DNA from: Bimastos eiseni
Taxonomy: Eukaryota; Annelida; Clitellata; Crassiclitellata; Lumbricidae
DNA: 64,000 nucleotides
Assembly: GCA_959347315.1 (NCBI GenBank)
Contig: OY365814.1
Location: forward strand, 3,461,661 to 3,525,660
Direction: 5' to 3'
Below the pieces are notes generated by a model. The model made no database searches. It saw only the letters and a list, made by a program, of their open reading frames with translations, and was not told the DNA's origin. Each line of letters begins with the position of its first letter. Within the stretch, counting starts at the first letter, position 1. The position numbers were made by a program, and so were the translations under genes. Shown one piece after another: positions 1 through 12,311 of this stretch.

Positions 1-440
1 TCTCCATGAGACCATTGATAGATACCTGGTCACCCTTTTTGTGCTGTTTTACGAAAGCAACACTGTCGATCATGAAATCCTCTTGCAGCGCTTATCGATC
101 TCCTTCGGTATGTCTGGCAATGCTCTTGACTGGTTTACTTCCTTTTTTCAAGACCGCTTTTTCATGGTGGCCCATGGATCCCCTAGGTTCCTGTAGGTCA
201 CTGCTCCAATTGGATTGTCCCGGGACACCGTCCTTGGTCCTCTTCTCTATATAATCTACACCGCTGACATGAGTTCTCTGCTCTCAGCTGAGGCTGTCAT
301 CAGCCGGTCTTACGACGATGAACGACGATCTCCAGGCGTATGTCCATTGTCTGGCGACTCAGGCTGATGCAGCGACGGGAAGAATGAGCATGGCCATGGG
401 GACCATGCAGACTTGGATGTCAGCAAATCGTTTTAACCCA
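1..440 (+). pseudogene. CR1-type reverse transcriptase fragment (decayed)
   Basis: Broken reading frames on the plus strand give reverse-transcriptase-like pieces: NTVDHEILLQRLSISFG (the F-DTVDH region) near 60-115 and VLGPLLYIIYTADMSSLL (the GSVLGPLLF region) near 232-290, followed by a damaged catalytic stretch where YADD should be. Frameshifts join the pieces, so it is a dead copy. It probably continues left of the window. The order of motifs fits the CR1/L2 group of non-LTR retrotransposons; the exact clade cannot be set from this fragment. Confidence 0.6.
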
Positions 441-590
441 GAATTTATGCACATGCAACATTTTTGACTGACGATAGGCCTATTATTATCGAGCGACATT
501 GTTAACGTGCAACATTTTTAATTTCGATATTTTAATTGCGACATTTTTATTCGCGACATTTCCTTGCGACATTATCATCGGATACCAATT
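441..590. repeat. Degenerate GCGACATTTTT short repeats
   Basis: About five imperfect copies of a 10-15 bp AT-rich word (GCGACATTTTTATT-like) separate the two CR1 pieces. No coding potential seen. Confidence 0.4.
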
Positions 591-1045
591 CTCACAGCCT
601 AAAATATCTTCGAGAACTCATCACCATCTGGCCAATTAACGTGCTCTACCCGATCATCCGGAGGCCTATAAATAGGCTTCATGCATAGTTCAGTCTTACT
701 CGAACCACGGTAACCACTCGTTTAAAATTCTCCAATAACGCCATATCCATCACCACCCCATGTCTCTGGAATGATCTCCCTTCTGAATCCCGCACCTATT
801 CTGCCCCTCCACTATCATTGCCCATCACCCACCAGATGCTCTTGCTCCTCTATCCATCATCACTCGGGCCTTTTATTCGAAGCTCAAGTCTCACCATTTC
901 AAGGACTCGTGTCTAAAAGCACTTGATTATCAAATCCTACTCGGCCTACTCTATTGAGGATCCACTTGATTTGAAAAACGCTTGTTAATAAGCTGATGCC
1001 TTGCGCTTGGCTTTCGAGAGGCGCCATATAAGCTTGGTGATACTG
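591..1045 (+). pseudogene. CR1-type retrotransposon C-terminal relic
   Basis: Plus-strand frames give TPCLWNDLPSESRTYS and, in another frame, AFYSKLKSHHFKDSC, which is the usual C-terminal end of CR1-like reverse transcriptases (PSLWNSLP followed by FKSKLKTHLF). It ends in a GCGCCATATAAG tail of the sort seen at CR1 3' ends elsewhere in this window. Frameshifted and dead. It may belong to the fragment at 1-440. Confidence 0.5.
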
Positions 1046-1105
1046 TTACGATTATGACCGCCATCATCACCAATTGCCATCGTAGCACCATGCTGTCTCC
1101 AGCTG

Positions 1106-1512
1106 TTTGGCATGGTGGCTAATTGGTTAGGGCTGATGGCCGTAACGCGAAGAGTGCGGGTTCGACCATCGTCCGAGGAGTTACTAATTTACCGTGTAGA
1201 GACCTTGAACATGTCCTTAGCGCACAGTTGCTGTAGGTTGCGCAGTCGAGTCGTACATGTATGTGCACTTCTGACTGTAAGAATGGCGATGGAAAATTAC
1301 ATTTGTAGGCCTATTGTATTTTATTGTAAGCTTGGCCTACCCAGATTTTGACCTGACTCCAGAACGAAAAGAAGGAAACTGACTGTTGCTCACTTTATTT
1401 GAGATAGGGGCATATGTATCGGGCCTAACAATTGTTTTGTGACTCGCGTCCCTTGACTAAGACTCGGTTTGTTTAAGGCGCGCTATAAATGAGCGTTGTA
1501 TATTGTATTGTA
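1106..1512 (+). mobile_element. tRNA-derived SINE-like element
   Basis: The left end looks like a tRNA with RNA polymerase III promoter boxes: an A-box-like TGGCTAATTGGTTAGG and a B-box-like GGGTTCGACCAT about 40 bases later. A body of about 330 bases follows, ending in GGCGCGCTATAAATG and a short ATTGTATTGTA tail, which resembles the CR1 3' tails here. This head-body-tail order is typical of SINEs mobilised by CR1/L2 machinery. The tRNA head does not fold as a complete cloverleaf by eye, so it is not called as a working tRNA. Confidence 0.45.
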
Positions 1513-3024
1513 ACAACCGGAGTAAGCTGGTAGCCACAGGCTTCAAACGTGGCTTTAGTGGGGTCCGTCGCCTGACGCCAAGGGGTCCGCAAGCAGGTCC
1601 AAAAACCATGTTTTCATTATCATCATAAATTATAAAAACAACTGAGCTATTTATGCTTTCTATGGTTATTACTTACTGCTGTCTATAGTTACTCTAGTAA
1701 CAATAATTTTTTCCGGTGCTGTTTTTAGCGCACATTATTGTAATTGTGACGTACCAACAGAGATTCCTCCATTGCTGCTAAAGGTATTTTTAAAATATAA
1801 AATTAATATTTTTCAACGTTCTTCTTTACAATGGAAACAATTTTAAAGAGAAAAGGTGATCGGAAATCAGAAGATTCTGACGACAAAGATAAATGTCAGA
1901 AAAAGAAGAAATTATGCAAGTATAATCCAGAGTATATTTTATATGGTTTCCTTGCAGTCTAAACAAATGCTGATCAGTGTACAACTTCTTTGTGTTATGT
2001 ATGTGCAAACCATATCCAATGAGTCAATGAAACCCGCGAAATTAAACCACCATTTAACGACAATGCATGTAGATGTTGCCGATAATCCACAGGAATATTT
2101 CGAGCGACAAAGGGAGATGTAGGCCTACTTAAAGCAGAAATCAAAATAACAGCTTTCGCCACAGTAAATTATGAGAAAGCGCTACGTACATCTTATTTGG
2201 TAGCATTGCGAATAGCACGAACGAGAAAGCGTCACACAATTGCGGAAGAGTTCATTATAGTATGTTTGTCGCGCATATCACCAAATCGGGACAAACTTTG
2301 CAGCGCAAAACAGGCACACCCTTCACACTGAAGCAAAGACCATTATTTGTTTTATTTTGTTTATGTTAATAAATGTCTTCAGTGACATAATAATACATTT
2401 TGATTATCTTTTGCTTATCTGCTCATTCTGCTGCACGGTTGAAATGTACTGAATGACAGTAGTCAGTATAGTGGATTACATAAATAATAATGTCGACTGG
2501 CCAAATTTATTGAATAGGGGTTCGCCATCTAACCACGACATGTTCTACGCCTACGGGGTCCACAGCTTAAAAAGTTTGAAAGCCCCTGCATTAATTAGAA
2601 GAAGGCATAGCCCACTGGAAATCAAGAAACTTCATTTTATCACCGTAATTTACAATTAAAATATGAATTCCACTGTTACCCGATGAACATTTCTTTCCAT
2701 TGTGCCACAAAAAATATATAACGATATACATTTTCCCACAGCTTTGTTGATATAGCACGTTCAAAAGTGTTCACAAGATGACAGGATATACTTTCAGAAA
2801 CCCAGCGTTGCAGTGAAACACTTTTACTGTCCGCCATTTTATGTGTGCATGGTAGCTTAAAGAAGATCAATGTGAAATTGGTTCTAATGCCAAAACTGGT
2901 TAGATTCCATGCATCTCGTTTTCATCGTGTTTTGTAACTCATTTAGCCAATTAAGCATTAGAAGTAAGTAAGCATTCGTGAATGAGTTGCGTGAATTCTG
3001 ATACTGGTGAAAACTGTAGGCCAA
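1513..3024. other. Intergenic, no gene seen
   Basis: AT-rich sequence with only short unsupported open frames (the longest, under 90 codons, match nothing I recognise). No splice-supported exon or clear repeat boundary was found. Confidence 0.5.
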
Positions 3025-3033
3025 GTGTAGGTT

Positions 3034-3621
3034 GGGTGTGGGTAAAATGCGAAACGGAGAATTGCGAACCGGTAATATGCGAACCGTTTGCGAACTTGTT
3101 TTCGATTGGCTGCCAAAAGTCACGTAACCGTTACGCGCATATGGTTGGCTTTTATATTTTTATTCATGTGGCCAAAGGTTTTCGGCAATTATCTATTAAC
3201 AATACTAGACATGACCCTGATCCTATCTGTCAACTACACTAATCCGGGTGCGTAGCTAGTCGCCGAAATCCGAAACTGATTTCCGCCGTAACCCCGAAAA
3301 CGAAGCTGGATTGATGAAAAGGTTTCTGCTTAAATAGAAGCTGGATCGATGAAAATAGTTAATGCAGAAGCTGGATTGATGAATGAATTTCGCTGTTTTG
3401 AGACAGTTTAGCGTTTTTTAATAGTACATTGGTGTTTTCGGGGAATCGGGATTTTGGTCTTTTCAGCGTTTTCGGGAATTCGGGTTACGATGATTCAGGT
3501 TGATCCCACTAATCCTAACCCTAACCGACCCTCACGATGCCCTAACCTGATCCGTTCGCATCTATGGTTCGCATTTTGGTTCGCGTTTTACCGGTTCGCG
3601 GTTTACATTTTATCAACACCC
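3034..3621. mobile_element. Mutator-like MITE with 9-bp target duplication
   Basis: The ends are inverted relatives rich in GCGAACCGGTAAAATGCG-like words (left about 3034-3092, right about 3556-3621). The flanks carry an exact 9-bp direct repeat, GTGTAGGTT, at 3025-3033 and 3622-3630. A 9-bp duplication with long inverted ends fits a Mutator-like non-autonomous element. It holds a second repeat (about 3245-3510) nested inside. No transposase is present. Confidence 0.6.
3245..3510. repeat. Nested 265-bp repeat with inverted ends
   Basis: A unit beginning GTGCGTAGCTAGTCGCCGAA and ending in the inverted counterpart GGGTTACGATGATTCAGG. A close copy lies at 41265-41527, and the start of another at 41538. 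The middle contains three copies of the AAGCTGGATTGATGAA unit that forms the foldback arrays in this window. Confidence 0.55.
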
Positions 3622-3775
3622 GTGTAGGTTCGTACATTTCTTACATGGCCGGTGTACAGTGGAGATTATGAGGCTATCCTGTCAACGTCGGTCCCAAATT
3701 TCCAAGTACTAATTCTAACAATATCGTGTAGGTCTACTGTGTTTTATATTTTTTGCTGACAAATAACTCTTAGCT
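3622..3775. other. Short spacer, nothing seen
   Basis: Unique-looking AT-rich spacer between two repeats; no coding or RNA signal. Confidence 0.4.
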
Positions 3776-4450
3776 TAAGGAGAAGCAGGATTGATGAAAA
3801 GAATCATGATTAGGTTAGGTAGAAGCGCGATGTGATGAAAAGAATCATACATAAATAAAAGCTGGATGTGATGATGACTTCTGCTTAAGTTGAAGCTGGA
3901 TGTTATGAAAAGATTATTATGTTTAAATGCATGTGAGCTGGATTGATGAAAAGAATTATGTTGTAAGTGGAAGCTGTTTGTGATTAAAAATATCGTGTTT
4001 AAATGGAATCTGAATTGATGAAAAGAGTCATATCCAAGTGCCAGCAGGGTGGGTGAAAAGAACCATGTTAAAGAAGAAGTACAAAATGGATGTACAAAAT
4101 TATTACATAGCGTGTCATGCCTTAAAATGCCATGTAGATTAGATTCTGGTGAATTTAGAATTTGGGACAGCCATTGACAGGATAGCCGATTATGGGCATG
4201 TGTTAAATTCTGATTGGTTGTTTACTGATCGATGGTGGGAAAAATGCTGATCTGCAAATTCTGATTGATCTGTAATAAATTGATCTGTAATAATTTCATA
4301 CATCCACTTGAATGTGCAGCATTATTTTTCATCAATCCAGCTTCCATTTGAGTGCAGTTCTTTTTATCAGTACAGTTTTCAGTAATCCTGATTCTTTTCA
4401 GCAGTCCAGCTTCCACTTAAACATGATTCTTTTCATCAATCAAGTTTCCA
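3776..4450. repeat. Foldback-type repeat cluster (33-bp units)
   Basis: The left half (3776-4075) is a run of about nine degenerate units of the type AAGCTGGATTGATGAAAAG followed by a spacer ATCATGCTTAAAT. The right half (about 4320-4450) carries the same unit in the opposite orientation (CATCAATCCAGCTTCCA). Between them is unrelated sequence. The arms can pair, as expected for a foldback element whose inverted arms are minisatellite arrays. Confidence 0.6.
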
Positions 4451-5004
4451 ATGCATTGGTGAATAAGCTGGTCTCCCTGACGTAGCTTTTGCGGGTGCTG
4501 TGACATTTTTGAAGATTTACACTACATTACATAGGCTATAATTGACATCACATGTCGATACTATTCTACAGGGTCAATACTTATTTGATTTTGGATTCGG
4601 GAGTTCGACCCTTTTTATAAAAACATTTTCGGGAATTGGATCTTTTGGCCTATTCAGTGTTTTGAGGGATTTGGGTTTTGAGGATCTGCATTGATCCCTG
4701 TTTACCACTCTCAATCCAATGAATTATTTATCTTTTAAGTTATGTGTTCTTTAAAAGAGGCTTTGCTGTTGAACAGGATTAACAGAAACCCCAATATATA
4801 TGCAGTATGGCTTCCCTCGAAAGTATGCACACATGTCTTAATGAAAAGCACTCAGTAAGTTAGTCTTATATCAAAATGTTTTATTTTGATCGATCTTTTT
4901 AGCCAATATAATTATTTCTTGCTACAGAATAATTGTTTACAAATTATTAGTTGTTGCATTTATGAAGAGAATGCATGATAAAATAGAGACTCGAGTCTCA
5001 ATTA
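4451..5004. other. Repeat-derived spacer, no gene
   Basis: 4555-4705 resembles the right half of the 265-bp repeat (GGATTCGGGAGTTCG, then GGGTTTTGAGGATC). The stretch 4860-5170 is related to 13200-13500, so the two loci share a longer duplicated segment. No coding signal. Confidence 0.4.
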
Positions 5005-5135
5005 ATTGCCTAAGTAGAAGCTGGATTGATAAAAGTTGTTTTAGGCACACTGGCACAGTTATTTTCACCAATCCGACTTCTGTCACTATAAACTAGTTTG
5101 ATCAGTTCAACTTCCATTTAAGTAAGAATTTTTAC
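5005..5135. repeat. Short foldback repeat
   Basis: One forward unit (AGAAGCTGGATTGATAAAAG) followed about 40 bases later by two reverse units (ACCAATCCGACTTC and ATCAGTTCAACTTCC). The same arrangement and flanks recur at 13350-13475. Confidence 0.5.
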
Positions 5136-5327
5136 ATCAGTTTTCTGAATAAGGTGTTATTAAACTTATGTCTTGATGTTATATCATTTTGATGAACGAA
5201 TTAGGTGTAGGATGTGGTCGAATGAAGCTTACTTAGCACACCAACCAGATATTAAGGACAAGATCTGCTGAACCGTGAAAATTTGAATTATGATTGTATA
5301 TGGTATACCAACATGAAGAGGGAGCCA

Positions 5328-7579
5328 ATTATTATTATTATTATTATTAATAAATTTGTAACGTGCACAAGGTCACACCTAAATGTGAACCTGAGGTGCG
5401 AATAGTCAGTCGCCAGGAGAAGATGCAATCAGATTTCCAAATCCTTGAAAGCCAAAGAGAAATAGTGAGTTTTGAGTCGCTTTTTGAAGGAAGGAAGTGA
5501 ATTTGAGCTACGAAGAGAAAGTGGGAGTCGATTCCATTCCCTAGGAGCAGAGACTTGAAATGCACGAGAGCCCATAACTGTTCTGCATCGTGGTTAAACT
5601 AAAAAACCTGTACTTGATGATCGTAAGCAACGAGGAGGAATGTAAGGAGTTAGTAGAGCATGAATATAGGTAGGTGTACTGGTGATGATGGCTTTGTAGG
5701 TCAAACAAGCTAACTTAAATTTGATTCTGAATTCAAGAGGAAGCCAATGCAGCTGGTGGAGTAGTGCAGAGGAGCATGTTCGTAGTGGGACATGTAGCAC
5801 TACTCGAGCTAACATATTTTGGATAAGTTGAAGCCTTTTGAGTTCAAGGTCTGAGAGACCGACAAAATGTGAATTAGCATAATCGAGACAAGAGGAGACA
5901 AGTGAGCAGGCTATAGTTTCAGAGATATTTTGGGTTAGAGCCGACCTTATGTGACGTATTGCCCTGATGTGGTAGAAACAAGATTTACAAAGACTCGTTA
6001 TGTGAGGTCGAAATGTGAGCTTGCTGTCGAGGGTAACCCCAAGTATTTTGACAGAGTCTGAAGGCGGCACAGCAGTGCCCGCCAGTTCAATGCTAGAGAG
6101 CATAGGGAAATAACGCAGGCGTTGACATGAGCCAAATACAATTGCTTCAGACTTGTTTGGGTTTATGGCCAAACCATTGAAACAGAACCATGTATATATG
6201 GATGAGAGGCATTCTTCCAGTTTTAGTTTACCAGACTGATCAGTGTGACAGAGCAATATGGAACTGAGTATCATCTGCATACTGTTGTAATTGAATTCCA
6301 AAGTGCTTAGCTATACGACTGATTGGGGAAGTAAAGACTGTAAATAACAAAGAGCTGAGGACAGATTCTTGTGGCACTCCAGCAGTGCAAAGTGTGGGCT
6401 CCGACCGAGCAGATCCAATGCCCACCTGCTTATTGCGGTCAACCAGGTATGAAGCTAACCAGTGTAAGGCAGTCCCAGAGACACCAAAGCTTTTTGCAAG
6501 TCTTGCAAGGAGTAACTGGTGGTCTACAGTGTCAAAGGCCATGGAGTAGCCTTCGCGATATGCTGACTGGTAGGGACTGAAGTTGGGAGAGGAAGTAATG
6601 TGTCTCTTGATATGCATAAGAAAAAGACGTTCAAGGATCTTGGAAATGTTATTAAGGTTGGAGATAGGTCTGAAGTTAGACAAATTGCTAGTGTCAAGGT
6701 CAGGCTTTTTAAGTAAAGGCATGACTAAAGCAGATTTGAAGCATGAAGGAAAGCACCCTTCAGCAAAAGATAGGTTGGCCAAGTGTGCAATGAGGTGAGA
6801 GAATACTTCAGAACAAGAGACGATGAATGATGTAAGTATGAAGTCCAATGCTGATGATTTAGGAACCATGCTATTGAGAAGATTAAAGACTTCAAAGAAT
6901 GTGGCAGGCGGTATGTCATCGAAGGCAGGGCCGGAGAATTCGGAGTCGAGTACTCCACACTAAATTAGCAGCACATCTAGCAATTTTACATTTAAGATCA
7001 ATAAATTTGTTTTTTAAAAAAATGCAGAAACATTTGCACACAGAGTCTGATTTTCTGTGTCTGAGCATTGGCCGTTGGTTCTATCCTTTGAGCGTAGAAG
7101 ACGCTGAGCGATGCGCCATCGGTCCCGAGGATTATCAGCACTTTCAAGTTGACTGCAGAAATACGAGCTTCGTGAATCGTTTATGAATTTATTTGTTACA
7201 CGGCAGTGTCGACAATAACACTGCCTAACCTCATCAAGTCCAGAATGTTTCCACTTTCTTTCAAGTCGACGACGCTTCTTTTTCGCACGGATGCTTCAGA
7301 TGAGAGCCATCTAGTAATAGGTTTAGATGGTCGCCTGTAGCAAGTCTGAATCGGAGCGAGTTTGTTCAATATCAGTGACACTGTTGTTTTCATGTGTTCG
7401 GCAAAATCGTTTGCACTGCTTGCAGGAGCTGTGAATAGGTCTGAGGCAATTAACAAGTCACTGAGTATTAAGGGGTCTATTGCTTTGATGTTTCGGAATA
7501 CATGACGCACTGGTTGGTGATGAATGGAAGTCATTATTTTACAAAGTACTAATTTGTGATCCAATATAAGACCAGTCAA
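5328..7579 (-). pseudogene. CR1-type non-LTR retrotransposon (decayed)
   Basis: Read on the minus strand. 7579-7196 encodes the end of the endonuclease and linker (LILDHKLVLCKIM, resembling the SDH region). 6869-6240 is reverse transcriptase with FDTVDHQLLLARL, AGVPQESVLSSLLF and the catalytic QYADDTQF. 6301-5594 continues the palm and thumb (LAINPNKSEAIVFG, VKILGVTLDSKLTF, LLHQLHWLPLEFRIKF). A frameshift then leads to the C-terminal APREWNRLPLSLRSS-like end near 5560-5400. The 3' end abuts an (ATT)n tract at 5329-5350, as CR1 3' ends often do. The overlap of the two large frames at 6240-6301 marks a frameshift, and the N-terminal endonuclease core is missing, so the copy is dead. This is the best-preserved reverse transcriptase in the window. 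Confidence 0.85.
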
Positions 7580-8142
7580 TGAAGTTCATCAGACATTAAA
7601 GTGGAGATGCGAAGTTATGTGGAAGCCGGGCTATCAGTCTGGCAGCTGTGTTGAATACTGACTTAAGATGGAAAAGACGAGAAAAAAGACGAGAAATGAC
7701 GAAATGTCAAGAAAGTGGAAGTGCAGTAGTCAATTTGAGAACATGTTATATATATCATGAACTAAAGTAATGAAAGCGGAGAAGAGAGAGAAGAACGAAT
7801 GACCAGTGACATCTTTAATCAAAGTGGGAGCATAACTGGTAAAGGATGGCAAGTAAGATAGTGTCTGCTGAGTTTTTTCATAATTTTAGTTAGATGTTCA
7901 TGAAAGGTGTTAATCTAGATTTTTGAGGCAGAGTTGTAACATGAAGACTTTAAGTGCCGCAAATTCTTTGCAGGAAGTAAGTTAAATAATTATTTAATTG
8001 AACTCTACTTTGAAATAATTACTAACTAGTCTCTCAACTACAAACAGAGAACAGCCATTCGACCATGATATGTGGCAATGATATTACTGTCTGCATTTTT
8101 ATTATGTCAAAAATATTTATTACGTTTTACTGTTCTTTTCAG
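7580..8142. other. Upstream region of ZNF-A, no coding seen
   Basis: No recognisable coding sequence. It should contain the intron preceding the last ZNF-A exon: the polypyrimidine tract and AG acceptor (TACTGTTCTTTTCAG) end at 8142. No promoter was identifiable. Confidence 0.4.
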
Positions 8143-8749
8143 CAAGTGTTTGAAGCAGACGAACAACAGTCATCAGGAACATTGCAATGGAATTTTGACT
8201 ACAACTCTTGCTATAGTCAACTATTTCATCTTCGATTAAAGTCATAGGCCTACTTTGCAATATCGTTCAGATGTGGTAATATACAAGTGTCGGATTAAGA
8301 CCATATATTTCATCATAAAATCTTTTATGTGGGATTAAATTCTCATCGTGCTGCTACAGACTGATGGATCATGAGCCATTATTGTAATCATCTGAAATGC
8401 AAACTCAGTTGAAGTCAAACTCATTGGAAGTCGTTGATAAAGTGGACACTGCTGATATTGGAAAGGTGTTTACAGCATCAAATGCAGCATCAATTACTTT
8501 TCACAGACAATTACTTTGATGTGCATTCCAGACACATGCTTATCAAAAACCATGAAAACCCCATCATTATGCCATTATTGAGAAGCATCTATGAATCACT
8601 TAAAACATATTAAGATATCAAATATTTCAGAAACTGTTTTGGTGAAGCTGTTCATCAGACAGTTAACAAAAGAATCAATGCTGGAGAAATACCATGGAAT
8701 TACCAATTAAGTGAATATTAGAACCGTAAGGAAGAACAGCAAAATAGAT
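8143..8749 (+). other. ZNF-A 5' UTR exon part
   Basis: Begins after the acceptor at 8141-8142. The exon starts CAAGTGTTTGAAG, resembling the start CAAGCTTGTGAAA of the matching ZNF-C exon at 49612. The shared intron-exon boundary supports common descent and the reading of this part as untranslated. Confidence 0.5.
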
Positions 8750-10819
8750 ATGTCAGAATACATCAACTCTACTAATGATCGTATACTGAGAACCAACTCT
8801 GAAGAAAAATTATGCCAGAAATCATTTAATAAAGGTATTTATCTGAAAAAGCACATGTACACTAATGCTAGAGAAAAACCATACCATTGCCAATTATGTC
8901 AGAAATCATTTTCTTTTCATTGGAATATGAAGACGCACATGCGAACTCACACTGGGGAAAAACCATACAGGTGCCAGTTATGTCAAAGATCATTTATTGA
9001 TTTCACTTCTCTGAAAATGCACATACGAACTCACACTGGAGAAAAACCATACAGGTGCCAGTTTTGTCAGAAAGCATATGGTGATTGCACTGCTCTGAAA
9101 AGGCACATAAGAACTCATACTGCAGAAAAATCATACAGGTGCGAATTATGTAAGAAATCATTTACTAAAAGTGGCAGACTGAAACAGCACATGAACACCC
9201 ATACTGGAGAAAAGTCATACAGTTGCCTGCTATGTCAGAAATCATTTAATTTAGGCAGTAGTCTGAAGAGGCACATGACAACCCACACTGGCGAAAAGCC
9301 ATACAGATGCAAATTATGTGATAAATCATTTACTCAAAGTTGTACTCTGAAACAGCACATGAACACTCATACTGGAGAAAACCCACACAGTTGCCAGTTA
9401 TGTGAGAAATCATTTACTTGTCAAGGTCATCTGAAGAGGCACCATAGAATTCACACTGGCGAAAAACCATACAGGTGCCAGCTATGTCAGAAATCATTTT
9501 CATGTCATTACAATATGAATACGCACATGCGAACTCACACTGGAGAAAAACCATACAAGTGCCAGTTATGTGAGAAATCATATGCTGATTGCACTGCTCT
9601 GAAAAGGCACACAAGAACACACAGTGGTGAAAACCCATATAGGTGCGAATTATGTGATAAATCAGTTACACGAATTGGTAGTCTGAAGAGGCACATGAGA
9701 ACCCACACTGGTGAAAAACCATATAGGTGCGAAATATGTGGGAAATCATTTATTGATGAAAGTACTCTGAAAAGGCACGTAAGAACTCACACTGGAGAAA
9801 AACCATACAGTTGCCACTTATGTCAGAAATCATATAAGCATAGCAGTAATCTGAAAACGCACATGAGAACGCACAGTGGTGAAAACCCATACAGATGCGC
9901 ATTATGTGATAAATCAGTTACACAAATTGGTAGTCTGAAGAGGCACATGAGAACCCACACTGGTGAAAAACCATATAGGTGCGAAATATGTGAGAAATCA
10001 TTTGTTGATGGCAGTGATTTGAAAAAGCATATGAGAACTCACACTGGAGAAAAACCATACAGTTGCCAATTATGTCAGAAATCATTTAATATTAGCAGTA
10101 ATCTGAAGATGCACATTAGAACCCACAGTGGTGAAAAACCATACAGATGCGAATTACGTGAAAAATCATTTGCTGTAATTGGTACTCTGAAAAAGCACAC
10201 AATATCCCACACTGTAGAAAATACGTACAAGTGCCAGTTATGTGAGAAATCGTTTACAGCCAACAATAATCTTATGATACATATGAGAATGCATTCAGAA
10301 GGAAAGCCATACATATGCAAGGTTTGCAATAAAGGATTCACACAAATTGCGTCATTAAAGAAACACAGAAGAACTCATGAAACCGAGAATCAGCACACAG
10401 GCAATATACCGCATACCAGGAGCAGTTCTTCAGCGAAGTTGTCTAATCTCCATGGGAGTACGCAGTCACAGGATCCTAAAGATGGAAGTGGAGCAATTGC
10501 TAACCTATCTGATCACAGCCCATTTGTTTTTGATAAAAGAAAAGAACAAGTCTCAAAGAGCATATATTCGGATTCTAGTGGAATGGCCGGGCCTTTTCCG
10601 AAAATTAGAGATGGAGAAAGTGTGTCAAATAGCAAATCCAAATGGCTTGTTGATGAAGAAGTGTATTTGTTAACAAAATTTGGATGTGGCATTTGTAGCA
10701 ATTTTTTTCAAATAGAGCAGGAATTTATTGCTCATTGCTCTACACATCGATTATCTCCACCTGACGACTTAGTTGCTGATCTGTGCAGAATTATGGCTGC
10801 ACATAATTACCTTTGTTGA
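8750..10819 (+). CDS. C2H2 zinc-finger protein, 18-finger array plus detached C-terminal finger (ZNF-A)
   Basis: Predicted nuclear sequence-specific DNA-binding protein of 689 residues. The start chosen is the first ATG in frame (8750), after an in-frame stop at 8708; it lies in one exon whose acceptor is at 8141-8142, leaving about 600 bases of 5' UTR. A degenerate finger lacking its first Cys comes first, then an almost unbroken array of C-x2-C-x12-H-x3-H fingers joined by TGEKP or TGENP linkers. One late finger reads CELREKS, with its second Cys replaced by Arg. After about 90 Ser/Lys-rich residues comes a lone finger, CGIC ... HCSTH, followed by [13 protein letters not shown]. The same detached terminal finger ends the other two zinc-finger loci here, so all three are paralogues. 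No KRAB, SCAN, BTB or ZAD domain is visible. Targets are unknown. Polyadenylation signals AATAAA lie at 10897 and 10901. Confidence 0.9.
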   Translation: MSEYINSTNDRILRTNSEEKLCQKSFNKGIYLKKHMYTNAREKPYHCQLCQKSFSFHWNMKTHMRTHTGEKPYRCQLCQRSFIDFTSLKMHIRTHTGEKPYRCQFCQKAYGDCTALKRHIRTHTAEKSYRCELCKKSFTKSGRLKQHMNTHTGEKSYSCLLCQKSFNLGSSLKRHMTTHTGEKPYRCKLCDKSFTQSCTLKQHMNTHTGENPHSCQLCEKSFTCQGHLKRHHRIHTGEKPYRCQLCQKSFSCHYNMNTHMRTHTGEKPYKCQLCEKSYADCTALKRHTRTHSGENPYRCELCDKSVTRIGSLKRHMRTHTGEKPYRCEICGKSFIDESTLKRHVRTHTGEKPYSCHLCQKSYKHSSNLKTHMRTHSGENPYRCALCDKSVTQIGSLKRHMRTHTGEKPYRCEICEKSFVDGSDLKKHMRTHTGEKPYSCQLCQKSFNISSNLKMHIRTHSGEKPYRCELREKSFAVIGTLKKHTISHTVENTYKCQLCEKSFTANNNLMIHMRMHSEGKPYICKVCNKGFTQIASLKKHRRTHETENQHTGNIPHTRSSSSAKLSNLHGSTQSQDPKDGSGAIANLSDHSPFVFDKRKEQVSKSIYSDSSGMAGPFPKIRDGESVSNSKSKWLVDEEVYLLTKFGCGICSNFFQIEQEFIAHCSTHRLSPPDDLVADLCRIMAAHNYLC

Positions 10820-10896
10820 CATAATTAAACGATGGTATAGAGGTGCTGGGGTACATGTATTATAACAAAAGTTGCTTTGTATTACTTTCATTTCAG

Positions 10897-10906
10897 AATA
10901 AATAAA
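10897..10906 (+). terminator. Polyadenylation signals of ZNF-A
   Basis: Two overlapping AATAAA hexamers about 80 bases after the ZNF-A stop codon. Confidence 0.55.
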
Positions 10907-10919
10907 AAAATTTAATGCA

Positions 10920-11975
10920 GAGAATACAGAGATTACTCCTGATTGGTAGCATAAAATTATATCTTAGGGTTTGCTTTTTTAATAATTTTTTACTTCATGG
11001 CTTAAATTGCAGCAGGTCGTAAAAATAAAAAAAAGAATACAATGGTTGATAATTGTTAGACTATTGATGCTTAGCCTATTGTCATTACTTTTGTGCTATG
11101 CGTTATATATTATAATTATTTGCAGCTTATTCTACCTTTATGTTCATGAACTATTGATGTAATACGATTGTCATGTATGCTGAGTATTTGGCGTTGTGTT
11201 GTCTATCATACAAACAAATTCAAATCTCTTGTAGATTCAAGAATGTCTTTGTAAAAATCTGCTGGATACAGTAGGCCCCTTATAAATAACGAATTGCTTG
11301 AAATGAAGATGTAATTGATAGTGCATTGTTCTAGTCATAGATTTTCTCCACCTGTCTAGTGCTTGCTAAATATAAGTTCGAGTATTGAAATGAATTCTTA
11401 CTTATATATACGTTGGATTCCATTCTTCCTTAAATAAAAGTTGGACCGGCATATATTTTTAACATTAATCTAACAGCTATGTTACCGAATGCAATGGGTG
11501 AATAATAACCTTTTGTTCGTTAACAATTTATAGTCCACTTTTTGTCGGTTAACCATATTTCGTCAGCTTTTTTGTCAGTGAATCATTAAATTTTGTCGTG
11601 AACCGGTCCGTGAGCCGCGTCGGTCTGGCATCCATCGATAGTCAGATGACTTTAGAAATAGGCTACACGACAGCCGATCAAGTTCAACGTTTCTTTTACA
11701 CAAAATCAATATCACTGAACATAATTATAGATGTTGGATTCGTATTTGGCATTAGTGGCGGCACGGAATGGACGTAAAATATGCAATTGCGTCCTAAACA
11801 GGATAAAAATCACCAAAAAAATATTTTAAAACTTGTATTAAACCAGATAAAAGAAATTAACATATTTACCTAAGTAATTTGTAAATAGAATGAAATTTTC
11901 AGCTTCTTCAGAACAAACTTACTTAGTAGGCCTACTTACGGTCTATTGATATTTTCCAGACTCAGAATAGTTTAC

Positions 11976-12031
<56 letters not shown>

Positions 12032-12300
12032 GACCTATTAACGGCTTTCCGTAGTCGACGATAATAGCACATTTCCTGTTTAGACACGTTCTATGGCAAA
12101 TTCTGTTTTCAATTCTATTTCCAATTTTGTGAAACCGTTAGATGTAGTTGTGCTGATATTTTAAGTTCACGTTGCTCAAGTTTAGTAGGGCCTACATTTG
12201 AAATATTCTACAATTAAAAATTTCATTTTGTTGCATCTTAAATATTTAAAAAAAAATGAACATCGTGTGCGGAACATGCGCTTTGCTGTTATAATTGCGT
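10920..12300. other. Intergenic, with TA/CA microsatellite
   Basis: No gene seen. The first several hundred bases resemble the region downstream of the ZNF-A paralogue (16343 onward), showing that the duplication included 3' flank. 11973-12031 is a compound (TA)n(CA)n(TA)n microsatellite. 11460-11600 resembles the right end of the element at 52415-52775 (CCACTTTTTGTCGGTTAACC). Confidence 0.5.
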
Positions 12301-12311
12301 GCCAAATGTTG

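Noticed and set aside
1108..1180. Functional tRNA gene
   Set aside because: Pol III boxes are present, but the arms do not pair into a full cloverleaf and the sequence runs on into a SINE body.
3512..3530. Interstitial telomere repeat (CCTAACCCTAACC)
   Set aside because: Only two units; the wording recurs in diverged form at 24590-24655, so it belongs to a dispersed short repeat.
9414..10341. Minus-strand frames inside ZNF-A (and similar ones inside ZNF-C at 50258-51997)
   Set aside because: Antisense shadows of the periodic finger-coding sequence.
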